DNA of 64,000 bases from assembly GCA_019321725.1 (NCBI GenBank), contig CM033121.1:4836001-4900000 (forward strand). Direction: 5' to 3'. Shown here piece by piece: positions 25,625 to 38,300 of this stretch. The notes beneath the pieces are model-generated. The model did not search any database, was not told the origin of the DNA, and saw nothing but the letters and a program-made list of their open reading frames with translations. The stretch's first letter is position 1. Each line of letters begins with the position of its first letter. A program made the translations under genes and the position numbers. The DNA is from Paulownia fortunei (taxonomy: Eukaryota > Streptophyta > Magnoliopsida > Lamiales > Paulowniaceae).

Positions 25625-25830
25625 AGTGGCGAAGCTAGAAGCTAGGGGCGGCCAGCCCCTCAATTTCAAATTTTTTTTTAAATAAGTATAGATTGTATAT
25701 AAAAATTATTAAATTTTAAAAATTTATCCCTATTAAAAAATAAAAAATATTTATTTATTTACTATTTAAAAAAAAAATAAAAAATTCGCCCCTATTCCAT
25801 ATCTATTTTCTGCCTCCGGCCCTATCTAAG
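25625..25830. repeat. Dispersed repeat, GGCGAAGC family copy 1
   Basis: It begins GTGGCGAAGCTAG with a GC-rich GGGGCGGCCAGCCCC head, passes through a poly-A/T core and ends CTGCCTCCGGCCCTA. The same layout (G-rich head, AT core, CTCCGGCC-type tail) recurs at 26005 and in part at 49250. Such repeats are widespread in plant genomes. I cannot name the superfamily. Confidence 0.42.
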
Positions 25831-26004
25831 TCATATATATATACACACACACACTAGAGTACGGTTCAATCTAAGTGCATTTGTCCCTAAATAAGAGCTC
25901 CATAGACCTTAGGTTAGTTTTGGTGCAACACTTGGTTGTATTTTTGCACAATAGTTCTTAATTATACGACTGAAGTTGAGCAACGGGCGAGTTAATTACG
26001 CTGG

Positions 26005-26215
26005 CTGGCTCCAGGGATGTAACCATAGAACTTAAGAGGGGAAGAGAGGAGATTTGTTTTATTAAAAAAATAATATATTATAATTTTATGAGGAATTTTT
26101 AATTTTTTAGGGAAATAAAATTTTATATATTGATAAACTTAGATATAAAATTATATATTTGAAATTTTATGGAGTTTGGAGGAGGGGTTGCTCCGGCCTC
26201 TGCCAACTCCTAGCT
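26005..26215. repeat. Dispersed repeat, GGCGAAGC family copy 2
   Basis: GGCTCCAGGGATGTAACC is followed by a G-rich segment, an AT-rich core and the tail GGGGTTGCTCCGGCCTCTGCC. It is related in layout to the copy 380 bases upstream. Confidence 0.38.
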
Positions 26216-27700
26216 CAACTCAACTAATTTTTGAAATAACCTACTGAATTTAAGATTGAGTTTGAGATTGAAATATTTAAGTTTGAAAATTTATAGTTAA
26301 AATGAATATAATTTTAATTGGATTTAAAACTCATAATAATAATAAAAAATATAGCTCTATATGAGTGTTGATGTATTTTAAAATCTATAAAACTCAATAT
26401 TCGTATTAATGAATGCGATGAATATATTATTACGAATTTAAAATTTTTAATTTTTAAATTCTTCAATCCAACTGTAATCTAACCTAAGTCTGTCTTCAAA
26501 TTTATCCACAAGTTTTCGGCAATTGGAGACATCTAAATAGTAAACCAAACTCAAAACAATTACTCATAAATTACTACTAAAAATTTGTTAACTTTAGTGG
26601 TTGAGGTATTTTAAAGTAATAGAATATAAATATAGATGGGGAACTTTTTGGATTAGAGATAGTATAATGGGACAAAATGAAATAAATCAAAATATATATT
26701 ATCCAAAAAATAATACAAGTATTCATTTCTTAGCCCTTGAATTTTTAAGAATATTCCTAACTCGTGGGCAGCTATACCCACACCAAAATATCCTATGCAA
26801 GAGTCAATCGTGAAGATCAACAGATAGGACCAAAGCTTCTAGAATGTAGTAATTTCTTTGCAACTCCACCCTCCTAACCCCACAGAATATTGAGTAATTG
26901 GATTTTCGTCCCTTTCCTCCTCTCCTTTCCTCGCAATTTCTTCCCTCTTTTATCATTTTTCCCCCCGAACAAGAGCAAATGACACTTTTACCACATATAT
27001 CACTTTACCTCACCTCTTTATTCCAAATCCAAATTCTCTTAAAAAATTTCTCACGTGTCGATCACAAGCCAAACTTGAGGCACCATAAAAATATGTTATT
27101 AACAAAATGTCTAGTGTTGAAATTGTTATAAATCTTTATTTTTTTATAAAATTAGTTTTTAGAAGTGTAATAGTGACAAGTTGTTACAATTGAACATTAA
27201 GAACACATAAATGTGTATAGTAACAAACAACAAAAATTATGACAATAACTAAATTCTATTTTAAGAAGTAAAATTATATTTTAAAACACTCCAAACAAAA
27301 GTTTGGAGGCAAAGTGCTATTTTATTGATTTGGATGGGCCTAGTGCCAAATCATGAATATTTTTATACTAATCTATCTCTATTCTATCCAAATAAAATTT
27401 TAAATCATTAATTGAATGTGTTTTAGTATGTCATAAAATTAAAAAACTGACATACTCTATTATAATTTGATGTTGTGTAATTTTAATTAAAATAGTATCT
27501 AATTAAAATGAGATATAGTGACCGAGTTTGGTTTGCCAAGGAAATTTCTTGCCAACCCCAAAGTTAAAAGTTTAAATTTATAACACATGCAGACAAAAAT
27601 CATTTCACATTAAATAATTTGTGTGTGTTGAAAGTTCGACAGCAACAATAATAAAAAAGTAAAACAGAACCAAACCAAATTTCTCGCCGACCAACAACCC

Positions 27701-27710
27701 ATATATAAAA
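27701..27710 (+). promoter_or_regulatory. TATA box of the DUF1645 gene
   Basis: ATATATAAAA, a strong plant TATA match, lies about 130 bases upstream of the ATG at 27837. A (CT)n pyrimidine tract (27749-27771) follows in the predicted 5' leader, an arrangement common in plant promoters. Confidence 0.6.
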
Positions 27711-27748
27711 AACCCTTCATTTAATCCATTGCCTTCATCAATCCAACC

Positions 27749-27771
27749 TCTCCCTCTCTCTCTCTCTCTCT
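27749..27771 (+). repeat. CT microsatellite in the 5' leader
   Basis: A run of CT dinucleotides broken once near its left end, between the TATA box and the start codon of the DUF1645 gene. It may act as a Y-patch core-promoter or leader element. Confidence 0.7.
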
Positions 27772-27836
27772 ACCAAATCCTTCGCAAATTCATAATCAAA
27801 CAAAAAATACATCGAAAAAAAGAAAAACCTTCAGAT

Positions 27837-28700
27837 ATGCAGACAAGTCTTGAAGAAAAGCTGAGCCCAGATCGTAATTTGTGGGCAGAAACCAAAATAA
27901 GCCAAGATTTTTACACACATCTGAGACTGAGCAGTGATACAAAAGATGATGATGTGAAACAAGAAGAAAATGAAGCTGTGGATAATCATGGTGATGATGA
28001 AGAAGAGGAGGAAGGAGAAGAAGAATTTTCTTTTATGTGTGGAGCAAATACGTCACCTATAGCGGCGGAGGATGCATTCATTAACGGCCAGATCAGGCCG
28101 GTTTTTCCATTATTCAACCGCGATTTACTATTCTCCGACGAATATTCCAACGGTTTGCATGATAACTTGCCCATGAGGCCGCCGGTGAAGAAGGTGTTCG
28201 TGGAAACGAGCGAAGAGAATGGTCAGGTGACGTCATCCGGGCCGGAAAATGAAGAAGTCACTGGGCCATACTGCGACTGGTCGAATAGAAAGGCGGTGGA
28301 GGCGTCCCCGGAGGTCTGCAAGAAGAGCAACTCAACCGGGTTTTCCAAGATTTGGCGGTTCAAAGATTTGCTGGGGAGGAGTAACAGTGATGGTAGGGAC
28401 GCTTTCGTTTTCTTGAACAACGGTCACGCGCCGCCGTCCTCGGCGGAGCAGCCAGCGTCGGGGGTGGCTGTGAAAGGAGAGGAGAAGGGTGAGAAAAAGG
28501 AATCAACAGTGAAAGTCAAAGGGACGGTGAAGAAGGGCAGCAGCAAGGGTAAAACGGCGTCGTTGTCGGCTCATGAAGTGTACTTGAGGAGTAAGGCAAA
28601 GGAGGAGCGGCGGCGGTCGTATTTGCCGTACCGGCCGGAGTTAATGGGTTTCTTTACTAATATTAATGGTGGATTAACCAAAAATGTACATCCCTTTTAA
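27837..28700 (+). CDS. DUF1645 family protein (OsSGL-like)
   Basis: An intronless gene for a 287-residue protein of the plant DUF1645 family, which includes rice OsSGL (linked to stress tolerance and grain length); the molecular activity is unknown. The order of parts fits the family: an acidic low-complexity stretch (about 47-63, mostly Asp and Glu) leading into FSFMCG (64-69); IRPVFPLFNRDLL (86-98); the core motif KIWRFKDLLGRSNSDGRD (171-188); a Lys/Gly-rich stretch (212-240); and the C-terminal block AHEVYLRSKAKEERRRSYLP (245-264) with GFFTNINGG and the ending NVHPF. The basic C-terminal region suggests nuclear targeting, which is inference. The start is ATG 27837, the first in-frame ATG; the frame is open further upstream but without an ATG and inside the leader. 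GC content is clearly higher than in the flanks. Confidence 0.92.
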   Translation: MQTSLEEKLSPDRNLWAETKISQDFYTHLRLSSDTKDDDVKQEENEAVDNHGDDEEEEEGEEEFSFMCGANTSPIAAEDAFINGQIRPVFPLFNRDLLFSDEYSNGLHDNLPMRPPVKKVFVETSEENGQVTSSGPENEEVTGPYCDWSNRKAVEASPEVCKKSNSTGFSKIWRFKDLLGRSNSDGRDAFVFLNNGHAPPSSAEQPASGVAVKGEEKGEKKESTVKVKGTVKKGSSKGKTASLSAHEVYLRSKAKEERRRSYLPYRPELMGFFTNINGGLTKNVHPF

Positions 28701-31700
28701 AGATGATAAGGGTTTTTAGTATTTTAAGTGTACATTTTCTGTAGTATCTATTTTAGGGACATTGTATTTGTTTTCTTTCTTTTTTCCTAAAATTTTGGCC
28801 ATCGTGGGGTTTATGGACTATGGATGGAGTTTCTGACTGAAAAATAATAATTCTTTGGTTGTATTTTTAAATGTACAACAATATATCAATAGCTCTAAGT
28901 TTGATCAATTGGTTTATTAGTTGATTTATGCTATGTTATGATGTTTTATTTAGTTGAAAATGAGCAAAATGCAAATATTTTTGCATTTGGAGGATAATTA
29001 GTGAAATGAAAGATCAAAACTTGATTGTAAATTTTTTATTTTTTATTTTTTATTTTTTTTTGGGTGTTGGTTTCATTATGATGGTGTATTATATGTAAAC
29101 AGGTATTGCTACTGTAGATTAAGGAAGGAGTTAGAAATTTTAATATGGTGGGTTGAGATTGAGTTTTTCTTTTCAGGATGAAAATATATTTTGGGATTAT
29201 TTGGGGTGGGTCTAGACTCCTTAAGAATTTTTAGAACCTGAATCTAGCCAGTTAGATTTTTATTTAAAAATGTTAAAAAATATATTTTTAAAAAATAATA
29301 CACTAATTTTTTTAAAAATATATATATTTTAAAGAAATATCACATAAATATATATATATAGTAAATTCTAAAAAAATAAAAAAAATTAAAAGGGTAACTT
29401 TGAAAATAAAATTCAATATTGTTCCCAACTAATTTGAAATAATAAAAATTTATCAAAAATAAAATAAATTTAAAATAATTTTAAATTTAAACTCATCCTA
29501 TTATGCTAGCGCTGCCTCCATTATGATTTCCTTGGATTTTTCATCAGTGAGAAGTGAAAAGTGTAAAAGTTAACAGGTGAATTTGAAGAATGAGCTGGAA
29601 TAACGCGTGAAAACGAAGAGACGTGTTGTTTATTTTTAGTGCAACAAGGGAGAACGCTTTTTGGAGCTTCGTAGTTGAACTTGAATATGTCAAAAAATGC
29701 GCTGCAGTTTCAAATTCTTCATTTCAATTCACAGAGAAGCAACTAGGAAAATCTACCATAGATATTGCCTTGCCGCTCCCTCAAGTTTTCCACAGTATCA
29801 TCTCTTGAAATATTTTTTTTTTATATTTAAAAGTCTTATAAAAAATATTTTGCCTATAGTATATTCTGCTGCAAACAAATAATGTTAGGGTTTAAATCGA
29901 ACCCAAAACAATGAATCATATGACAAACAATGAAAAATGGTGTCCACGGGGCACAATTCAACTGGTGGATCAATCAACATATTTCTCGCTTTCAACTCCT
30001 TGTGCGCAGAAGTATACAGTCATGGAAAAATTTGTGATCCAATTGATACATATTCCGCGATTTATCTCCTTCTAGGTGATTGGACAAGTGATTAAAAAAT
30101 CCAAAATTAACTGGTGTAAATTAAGAAATTGAGTATAAAAAAAAAATAAAAAAATGGTAGCGCCATAAGCCTCACTCATGCAATTTCTTATTTTTAAATT
30201 TTAGAATCAATAAAATGAGACTCCAAATATTGATTGATTCATGCACAGAATCAATATTTTAAAGAGTACTTATCAGCACATTTTAATTTATTTCACCATT
30301 ATCTGTGCTATAGTCATACCTCATTGTTTGTCGTGCCATAATTGAATAATGTTCATATTTTGTTCAAGTGGCATTCTTTTTTTAATTATTTTTTGGGTAC
30401 AACTGGGCGTCGCACACGGGGGAGTATTAAGTTTTCCCCTACATTAGAAGGGAAGGGAGAAAAACAGAAAATCTCCAAATTTATTTGTAAACTTGGATGA
30501 ATAGTGGACTATTTGTAGTCATTCTTCGTTCATTCTTGTTTCGTACCATATTTCACTTCTCAAATATAAAATATATATAATTTACATCGAATGTAAATAT
30601 ATAAAAATATTTTATATATTTAGTTCTCATTATTTTTGAAGTAAAATATGAAATTAACCACCAAATTAAAAGAGAGTTGGGATTGCAATAAGAAAGCGTT
30701 CAAACAATAGGTGCACTTCTTTCAAGTATCTGCAACAGGTGCTCTCATTGTTGCACAACTTCCAACCTCAAAAAGAGGATACAACCAAGGAAATAAAGAT
30801 CTGGTCCTTGAAATACTGGTGACAGGCAGCAGATCTTACGTTTGGAGAGGTGGGATAGACAGTAACATCTTATTCAATATGAGGGCCCAAACTTTGTTGC
30901 CACCCAAAAACAAAAGGAAAACTAACATGCAAACCACTTTGCTTCCCAACTACTCAATGGCTTATGCAGAAACAAAATTTTCCCAAGGAGAAACATTAAT
31001 AAACTCTCAGTTATGTACACGTTATATTATATAGCTTCCCAAACAATCAACAGGGGTGGTGTCTCATACCCACCCTCCCCCACCCCCTCACCCAACCAAC
31101 AACCAACAACCAACAACTCTTTATCTTTATTTCTCAATTAATATAGTCTATGAGATATAAAAATTAATTTTTGCTCTCTTAGCAACAAACCAAGCTCTCC
31201 AGGAACTACAAACAACAGCATCGAAAAAGAAAAGTAAGAAGAGAGTTTTCTGACTAATATATGTTGATTATTCTTGCCATGACCATGGCTAAAGAACTTG
31301 GTTTATTCTTTTGTCCACAAGCATTCTGCAGACTTCTTCCAGCAGAACCTTACAATCATGCACATGGGCTGCCGTTCTCATGTTGAACGGTACCGCGTAC
31401 GATTCTTTCACAAAGGGGGCGCCACCTCAGTGGAATCCCTGCAGAAAATATACATAAATTGACTCCTCATATAAGCATGCACAGAAGGCAGATGCTGGAG
31501 CTGATCAATAATACAGAATCGAGCCCATCGCAGATGGGATCCTGTTCCATTCAATCGCATTACTTCTCTAGATGCGAAAACGACAGAATCATTAGAATCA
31601 AACATCTCACAGCTCAAAGAAACATGAAATCCCACCTAGGCCAAAAGCACAAGATACAGATTGAACAAGAATTATGAACAGAAAAGAATCCATAGGCTGC

Positions 31701-31840
31701 TGCTTGGAATGAAAAAGGAGGGAGAGGCAGAAATCTCTCCATAGTTTTATGTTGATATCAAATCTCACTTAGTCCCGTACAACTATAAGAACAGAACACA
31801 AGATATACGGTACAGTCAAGATTTACATGAGACCTTAATG
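28701..31840. other. Interval between DUF1645 and AMSH genes
   Basis: The first 250 bases are probably the 3' untranslated region of the DUF1645 gene. Next come an AT-rich, MITE-like stretch (about 29200-29510), a SINE remnant at 29945-30095 and a C-rich segment (31060-31120) with three CCAACAA-type repeats. The part at 31290-31840 is less AT-rich and may be 3' untranslated sequence of the AMSH gene, or hold an unrecognised exon (see findings). Confidence 0.45.
29945..30095 (+). mobile_element. SINE remnant, same family as 62278
   Basis: An A-box-like segment (ACAATTCAACTGGTGGA) is followed directly by CTTGTGCGCAGAAGTATACA and then by CGCGATTTATCTCC and GTGATTGGACAAGTG. The well-preserved SINE at 62278 has the same blocks in the same order (CTTGTGCGCAGAAGTGTACA, CGTGATTTACCTC, GTGATAGGGACATGTG) but also carries the B-box region between the first two. 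This copy therefore seems to have lost the middle. Confidence 0.6.
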
Positions 31841-34800
31841 TCATCGTAAATCGCATATTTCCAGTCTCAAATTTGGGTTGAAAATGATATTAGAGCAATC
31901 CTCATATATGGGGCTTCCATTAGCTGGCTCTCTGTGAGTATGAAAGCCTCTCTCCGGGCATTCCTTGAGAATGCTCATACCATCTGGGTCAGACAGCCTG
32001 AATATTCCATATTTCCTGGAACACACAATAATTCAGAAAAGTTAAAAGGAATAAAGTTGCAGGAATTTAATAGTAACATGATGTAGTCCAACTTGTAGAA
32101 AGCAAAACTATCACAAATTTTGAAGACCTCGACTTATCAGTTGGAGCCATGACAATGCCCACAGCTTCTGGTACCATCACCTTAACCGAAATATAGAAAT
32201 TAGGTTATGCATATAAAACTATAAACAAGAGAGGCACAAGGAAATAAGCACATTTCAAAATACTGGATGAAGACAGCCATGATTATTAATTGGAGCAGGA
32301 CATTCTCACATACAGATCCTCAACGAGCAATAGCATCCCAATGAACTAAACTCCTTTCAGGTACAAATTAAAAAGAACTATATGTACCAGCCAGTAGCTT
32401 AAGGAAATTGGTATTCTGATGAGCATTCAATAGGAAACTGAATGAATTCTTGTAAACCGCAAGTAGATATTTGAAAAATTACACAAACATTTTGGTGTAG
32501 ACTATGAGCGTTTCATAGTTATTGACACACATATATGAAGTAGAATACAACATGTCATTATAATTATTAACTCAAAATTCACACAGCGAGAGTGCAATAT
32601 AGTACTTGTAATGGTCAAGTACTATTAAAACTAGGAAAATACGAAGCATAACAATAGTGATATGATAAGATACTACTAGACCCTGTGATAGCAATGAGAT
32701 CAATTACCTGATACGTATATTGGGTGTGCAGGTCAATTGATGACATGAAACAACTCTGAGATGGATGTGTCTGAAATTTTCAGAAAAATTAAATGTAAGA
32801 AAAAGTCTGGGTAAATGAACTTATGTATCTAATTCCATCAAAAGTATTGAAGTCAACATACAAAACCAGGTAACAAAGGAAGCTCAGGGGAATAGATGGA
32901 AACAGAATTACAGGGCAGCTTCGAGCTTAGGATGGAAACTACTGAACTCTTAACTTTTGAGTAAGGAGTGCTCTCCGAATATATAGTTATTTTTCTTGGT
33001 GTTTTGCCAAGAATGTAAATGTCCCAGAACCTTAGTCCGAAGGTTGGAAATTCATAGTTTTTCTACTTTTATACATAAGTTGCAACTTATCAACCCCTCT
33101 GAAAACCAAAAAATATCTGAGAAAGGATTTCCAAGAAAAGCACTCGGATGTGAAAAAAATAAAAATTAAAAAATTAAACATTTATTAATATTAAAGCTTT
33201 TATATTTGTGAACAAACAAAATATATGATATTCACAACTTTGCAATTGAAAATGGAACTGCCAGGTATTACTAATTGATCAGTTTTCATATCCATTTTAG
33301 CAAGCGTTGGTCAGCTTTTCGGGTTTTAGTTAAAAGTCCAGTACGTAGCACCTTGTAAGCCTTAGGTGCAAGGTGCAACCAGAGGCCAGGGCTCCACCAG
33401 TTCAACATCTTGTTGAGAGCTCCATTCTCCACACACTGATAACACCTCATGGCTGGCTTTGATACCACCTATAATATCCCAAACTCACTCATAACATGGC
33501 TATGGTCTCATATAAACTTTTGACATGCCATTTGTTGGCATAGCTAATTAAAGCTGCACAAGTTCCAGCCCGTACAAATTGCTCGTGTTAAATTCACTAC
33601 CATCACAGAAGTGGAAATACCTCAGAAGATCTACTGAAAGATAACTTGCAACACCTTAAACTTGTAAAAACCTTCGAAAACATTGAACTTTTTAGCTTTT
33701 ATTTCTTTTCATTTTATGTTTGAACCTATGCTATCTGTTTCTGAAAGTAAATAGGCAATGCTAGTAATGGAGAAGAGAGTTAAACCTAGTTGCAGAGAAA
33801 CTAAATTATGCAAATTCCAGAGTGAACACATCTAAGATATTGTCAAACCTCCAACTAAACCTGTACAACTTTTATACATTCTAAAAAATATAATGAAATG
33901 CCAGTTTAATATTTTGTCCATTTAAAACCACTTTCTCCTTTGGATAAGTGGCCTTACCCAGATAAATGTTGGCAGATTGAAGAAAGAAAAGAAACTGAAT
34001 AACGTACGTGAATCCATCCAATAGGGAATAGGGACTCTTCATTTTGAATGGCATAAATCTCCTCCTCATTTACCGCCTGACACTAATGAACAGCACAACA
34101 ATTTAGAAGCTTGGTGTATTAGGAAATGTGCTTAGTAAAGCGACTAGTAATTGTTTCATTTTTAAATTGGAATTCTGCGAAAAAACTGGAATGCTTACAG
34201 AATTGGAGGTGGCCTCTTGTTTTGGAATTATCATAGTAGTAATGTAGAAAGTCTCATCTTTCTGCATCATTCATACCAAAACAAAGTAAATTCCAAGAGA
34301 ATAAACTTCTTTTCTACAATTTGTTCCAACATTTTCAGTACTGTATGGAAAACTAATATCAGGAAACAGGACAATAGCATCCACCTTAAAGCATTGACCA
34401 TAACACCATGAAATCAACAGACCATTAAAAGAAGGTTGCTACTCAAGAAAATTTATTGCCATCATGTCGAGCAAGGATCCAGAAAGAAGCTTAGTTTGGG
34501 TCTCGTAGTAAAAGAACAATCAGAAGGAAAAAGCTATTAGGATTGAGCTGTTCATAATTAAGATCAGAAGGCAGGAAGACAAGGCAAACTGGTTGAAGAT
34601 TACATAATACGGTAGTCGATTGAGTTTTTACTTCAAGGAAAACAGTTGATTTTCCTTCGTAAGTTTTAAGACACAATAATTGCTTGAATTGGTGCCATGG
34701 AAAAACGGTTGCTGATGACATAATATGATTTCAATCTTAAACTTTTGAGCATATGACATATATTGAACAACTTGAACATTATCACACATGTTTGCCAACT

Positions 34801-35317
34801 GAATCCCTTAAAATATTGTACTTATTTATAAATAAATATAACTTACAAGGAAGGCGCCAAGAACTCCACAGGTCTCAAGATTTTTCTTAGTGTTGTCGCT
34901 AGCAGCATTAAGAAAATCCTCCATCAAGCATCCTGACTGTTGATTGTTCATTTATGAAAAATTTGTTACAGAGTGATTTCTGATTTTCTTCAAAATAGTT
35001 TGCAATTTTGGTACCAGGAAATGGAACAGTAAAGTATGAAGTACAACATTAGCAGTATGCTTTCACCAACTTGAATTTCAGTATTAGACAGTGTGATGCC
35101 TTGAATTTTAATCTCTTACCATATGGATGTCTTTGAGATATTTAGAAGCTGCTTGCTCATTGCTTGAAGAATTGAACTGACCATCGAATGCATTGGTAAC
35201 TGAGATTCGTGATATTTCGGGTCCATGAGGAGGAGGCTGCAAAAATGAGATCCCAGGGGATGGAAAAGACTTTGTGACAGAATGCACATCAATCTGGCGA
35301 CAAATTTTACCAGCCAT
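31841..35317 (-). CDS. AMSH2: AMSH-like ubiquitin thioesterase 2 (JAMM)
   Basis: A zinc metalloprotease of the AMSH family that cleaves Lys63-linked ubiquitin chains on ESCRT/endosomal cargo. Coding exons on the minus strand: 35317-35120, 34936-34847, 34261-34199, 34082-34008, 32770-32708, 32180-32128 and 32015-31841, with all junctions GT-AG and in frame; 238 residues. It is the short type: no N-terminal MIT-like helical domain, only a variable lead of about 66 residues and the MPN+ domain. JAMM residues are all present: Glu87 (in NLETCG), His142 and His144 (WIHTHP), Asp155 (SSID). The second zinc site of AMSH also appears kept: His157 after SSIDL, then the Cys and two His of ECPERGFHTH. The C-terminus ends ICDLR, matching the family's DLR end. 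The first ATG is chosen in the exon holding MAGKIC; a noncoding upstream exon near 36.9-37.1 kb is possible. The longest intron (1237 bases) contains a retroelement trace. Confidence 0.93.
33286..33560 (-). mobile_element. LTR-retroelement remnant in AMSH intron 4
   Basis: On the minus strand the segment contains TGGTATCAAAGCCAG (about 33470-33456), close to the TGGTATCAGAGC primer-binding site that pairs with initiator Met tRNA in many plant LTR retrotransposons. It follows GGGATATTATAGG, which could be an LTR end. No second LTR or protein domain is seen, so this is at most a fragment or solo junction. Confidence 0.35.
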
Positions 35318-38300
35318 GAAACTACTTGACAATTAAATATTTTATCGAGGTCGGAACCAGAAACTGCTGAGCATTGCTGAAGACACTGACAAACTCTCTT
35401 CCTTGTTAGTAATGCTGAATTTAATAAATTAGCTGCAAGGATAAAACTAGATTGGGATTATAACTAGTGAATTAGAGCAGTTAAAACTAGCTCAAAGTGA
35501 AATTGTAAGGTTCTAACATATGAAGGCGTGAAATAAAGAATTGAATATATAAGGTTAGCTTCAGATCGTAATCCAGTTTGCCTGGATCTTTTGAGAGCAA
35601 AACAATGAAAAGGGCCTCAATTTCCATCTGTTGAATAATTGCTGATTACAATGTCATGCTGGGACAAGTTAAGTCCAACAGGAATTGGTATGTCAAACAT
35701 TTTCCAATTCATCTTCAGCATGAATACTTGTCACAATCCAGGTCCAGATATGATTTAAGTAACTTGAGTACTAGAAAAAGCCATAGTTATTTAGTTTGGT
35801 TAAAATGTTGACTTGCCAAATTACTGTGTAGTCATGATGTAAAAACATAGATTGCCCTATATATATTTATTCCACCCTTCACTATTCTTGCTGCCATTGG
35901 TGTTTATATGAGAACATATATTGTAAAAAGCATGTTTATTTATTAGCATACAGGGTTTCCCATTTTATATTCAGATGTCATTAAATTCAGAACTCAAAGA
36001 ACACAATTATTAACACTCATGTAAAAATGCTAATTTGGAGCAATAGGCAGTACATTTGTAGATGGAACCTAAAATGCCTCTCAAATAACTATTTGAAATC
36101 ATCAGCATGTCCGATTCTCTTTCCCACTAAAGAAATATGGATACTCTTTTTAGCTTTCAATTCACATGATATATATGTTGAAAATAATCTTTAAAATTTT
36201 CCCATTTAAATATTTCCAAAATTTTGCATATTCTATTCTTTTTACTTATGGTGTTATTATCTTCATAATTACATAACTGTTGTACATATTAGTATTACTA
36301 TTATGTAATAGACCTCCTATTATGGTTTTATTGTATGATTTATAATATCCGTATTATGGATTTTCTTATCTGATTTAATTATGCCACTGGTTTTCAAAAC
36401 AGTCGTATTTCTTCCTATATAAGAGGCCACTGAGATGTTCACTATATAAGGTTTTCTGATAGCTTATTGGGTTTTATCCAGAGGGTGTGATCAACTGTCC
36501 CAACACCTACAGGTAGAGAAGCAATCACCGTTTTAAGTTAGCAGCATGTGTCGTGATTTCCATCAGCTCCTTACTTCTAACTTTTTTGTAGGTATTAATT
36601 ATATTATTCCATGAATGATTATGATTTTGCTTAAGTTTGATGCCAATAATTTTTTAAGATGATTCATTGATTTATTTAGTTTTTAAATAAACAAAAATCA
36701 TATTATTAGACAAAGGGGTGTAATGTATGCGACAGAATATGATCACCAATTCAAGAATTTAAGATTAACCCAACAGATGAGAATTCATCGCATGCAATTA
36801 AACCAAACCCAGAATTTCAAAACAAGTAATTCATAATCAACATGGAAAAGCAAGCATATCTACACGACAACAATAACTCAAAGAAAGGGAAGAATGACCC
36901 ACCATTGGCAGCTAAAATTGTGGACAGATATGAAAGAATCAGCCACCCTATCCTTCATCTCTGTATGCGTTTCTCTCTGTCTTTAATCTCTGTATAACAG
37001 ACGAATTACACCCAGATTTTACACAAAAGAACAAGAATTTGAAGATGATTTTGATCGTTGGATGTTGTCTTTCTGCGACTGTCAGAGAGATAAAGTGAGA
37101 GTGGAGAGAGATGGAAACCTGTGTTTACTGTTTTTTATTCTTTTCTTTTTGATTTTGACGCCTCTTTTACTTTTCTCAGAAAAGAACAAATTTGTGAATA
37201 ATGACATTTTTTTGAGAAAATTTGATTTTTCACATAGATACTTTATTCCACAACAATGGAAGGTTATTATTTTACGCCCCTGTAAAATTAATATCCTAGT
37301 ATTCTTTCCTTACTTTAATTTTAAAAATAAGTAAATAAATTGATTAATATTAAAAATTAAAATCATATTACATCTTTTATTGCATTGTAATTTTATAACG
37401 CAACAATAATTAATACAATAAAATTTACAAAAGATAATGTCAAATTTCTCAAGTTAGCATATTCATTAACTAGTAGCTCAAATATGATAAAAGTTGTGAC
37501 AAAATCTATTCACTCAGTTTAGGACATGCTCTTCAAAGTTTGAAATTCCCTGTAGTTTGGTTTTTTTATTTTTATTTTTATTTTTTCTAATTTTCTTGAA
37601 ATTGTAGGCTTAATGATCATTAAGTTGACAAGGTGGAATTATATGCAAAAATATCATAAGCTGGTAAATATGGGGAGGAGGGGCCATTCCCACTCTGAAC
37701 TCAATTGCATGCCAAAAATAATGCAGGAATGTAATCCAATTTACCTAGCTACAAACTTTAGATGTTGCTTCCACTTTATAATTTTCAATAACAATAACTC
37801 AAGTCAATGAAGCTAATATTTTGTCGAAATCTAACCCGTTAACAACCCTACTTCTATAATTTTCAATAATAATATCTGAAGTCAAAGAAGCTAATATTTT
37901 GCCACGACCCGACCCGTTAACAACCCTTCTCTACAATTCATATATAAAGAAATTTAGGGCTAGGTTTATTTTCAAATTTTCATCACCTTTTTATTCTTAA
38001 TTTATTATAAACATATATTTCTTTCGAATACATTTTTCCCAAATACGCACATTCTCCAAATTTTCCTAAAAAATATTCTCCCATAAACACAAAAAGCAAA
38101 ACCTACAATTATATTTTGTCAGGATAACAACAGCAAAAGGGAGCATCATTTTCCCCAATTCATACGTCACCAAAACTGCCCTCTGATCCCTCTCCGAGAA
38201 AACAAGGAACAAAGCACTGAAATTACAGGTGTAATGACAAAACAACACAACGATTTGAATCTCAGGCTTGGAAATATTGAGAATATGTTGGTATAAACAT

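Larger units (their letters stand above)
22428..27700. other. Gene-free interval upstream of the DUF1645 gene
   Basis: AT-rich, with no supported coding region. At about 22480-22900 there is repeat-like sequence with GGTTTGACCGATTC and ACCGGTTAAATCGGTC blocks, a motif style common in plant miniature elements. A small tandem duplication lies at 24017-24070, a (TA)n tract near 24127-24145, and two related dispersed repeats at 25625 and 26005. The region at 26240-26490 resembles the AGGTTG-type AT-rich elements but its ends are unclear. Confidence 0.45.

Noticed and set aside
30711..31034. 107-codon open frame between DUF1645 and AMSH
   Set aside because: It starts with GTG, has no ATG context, and I see no family motif; most likely chance.
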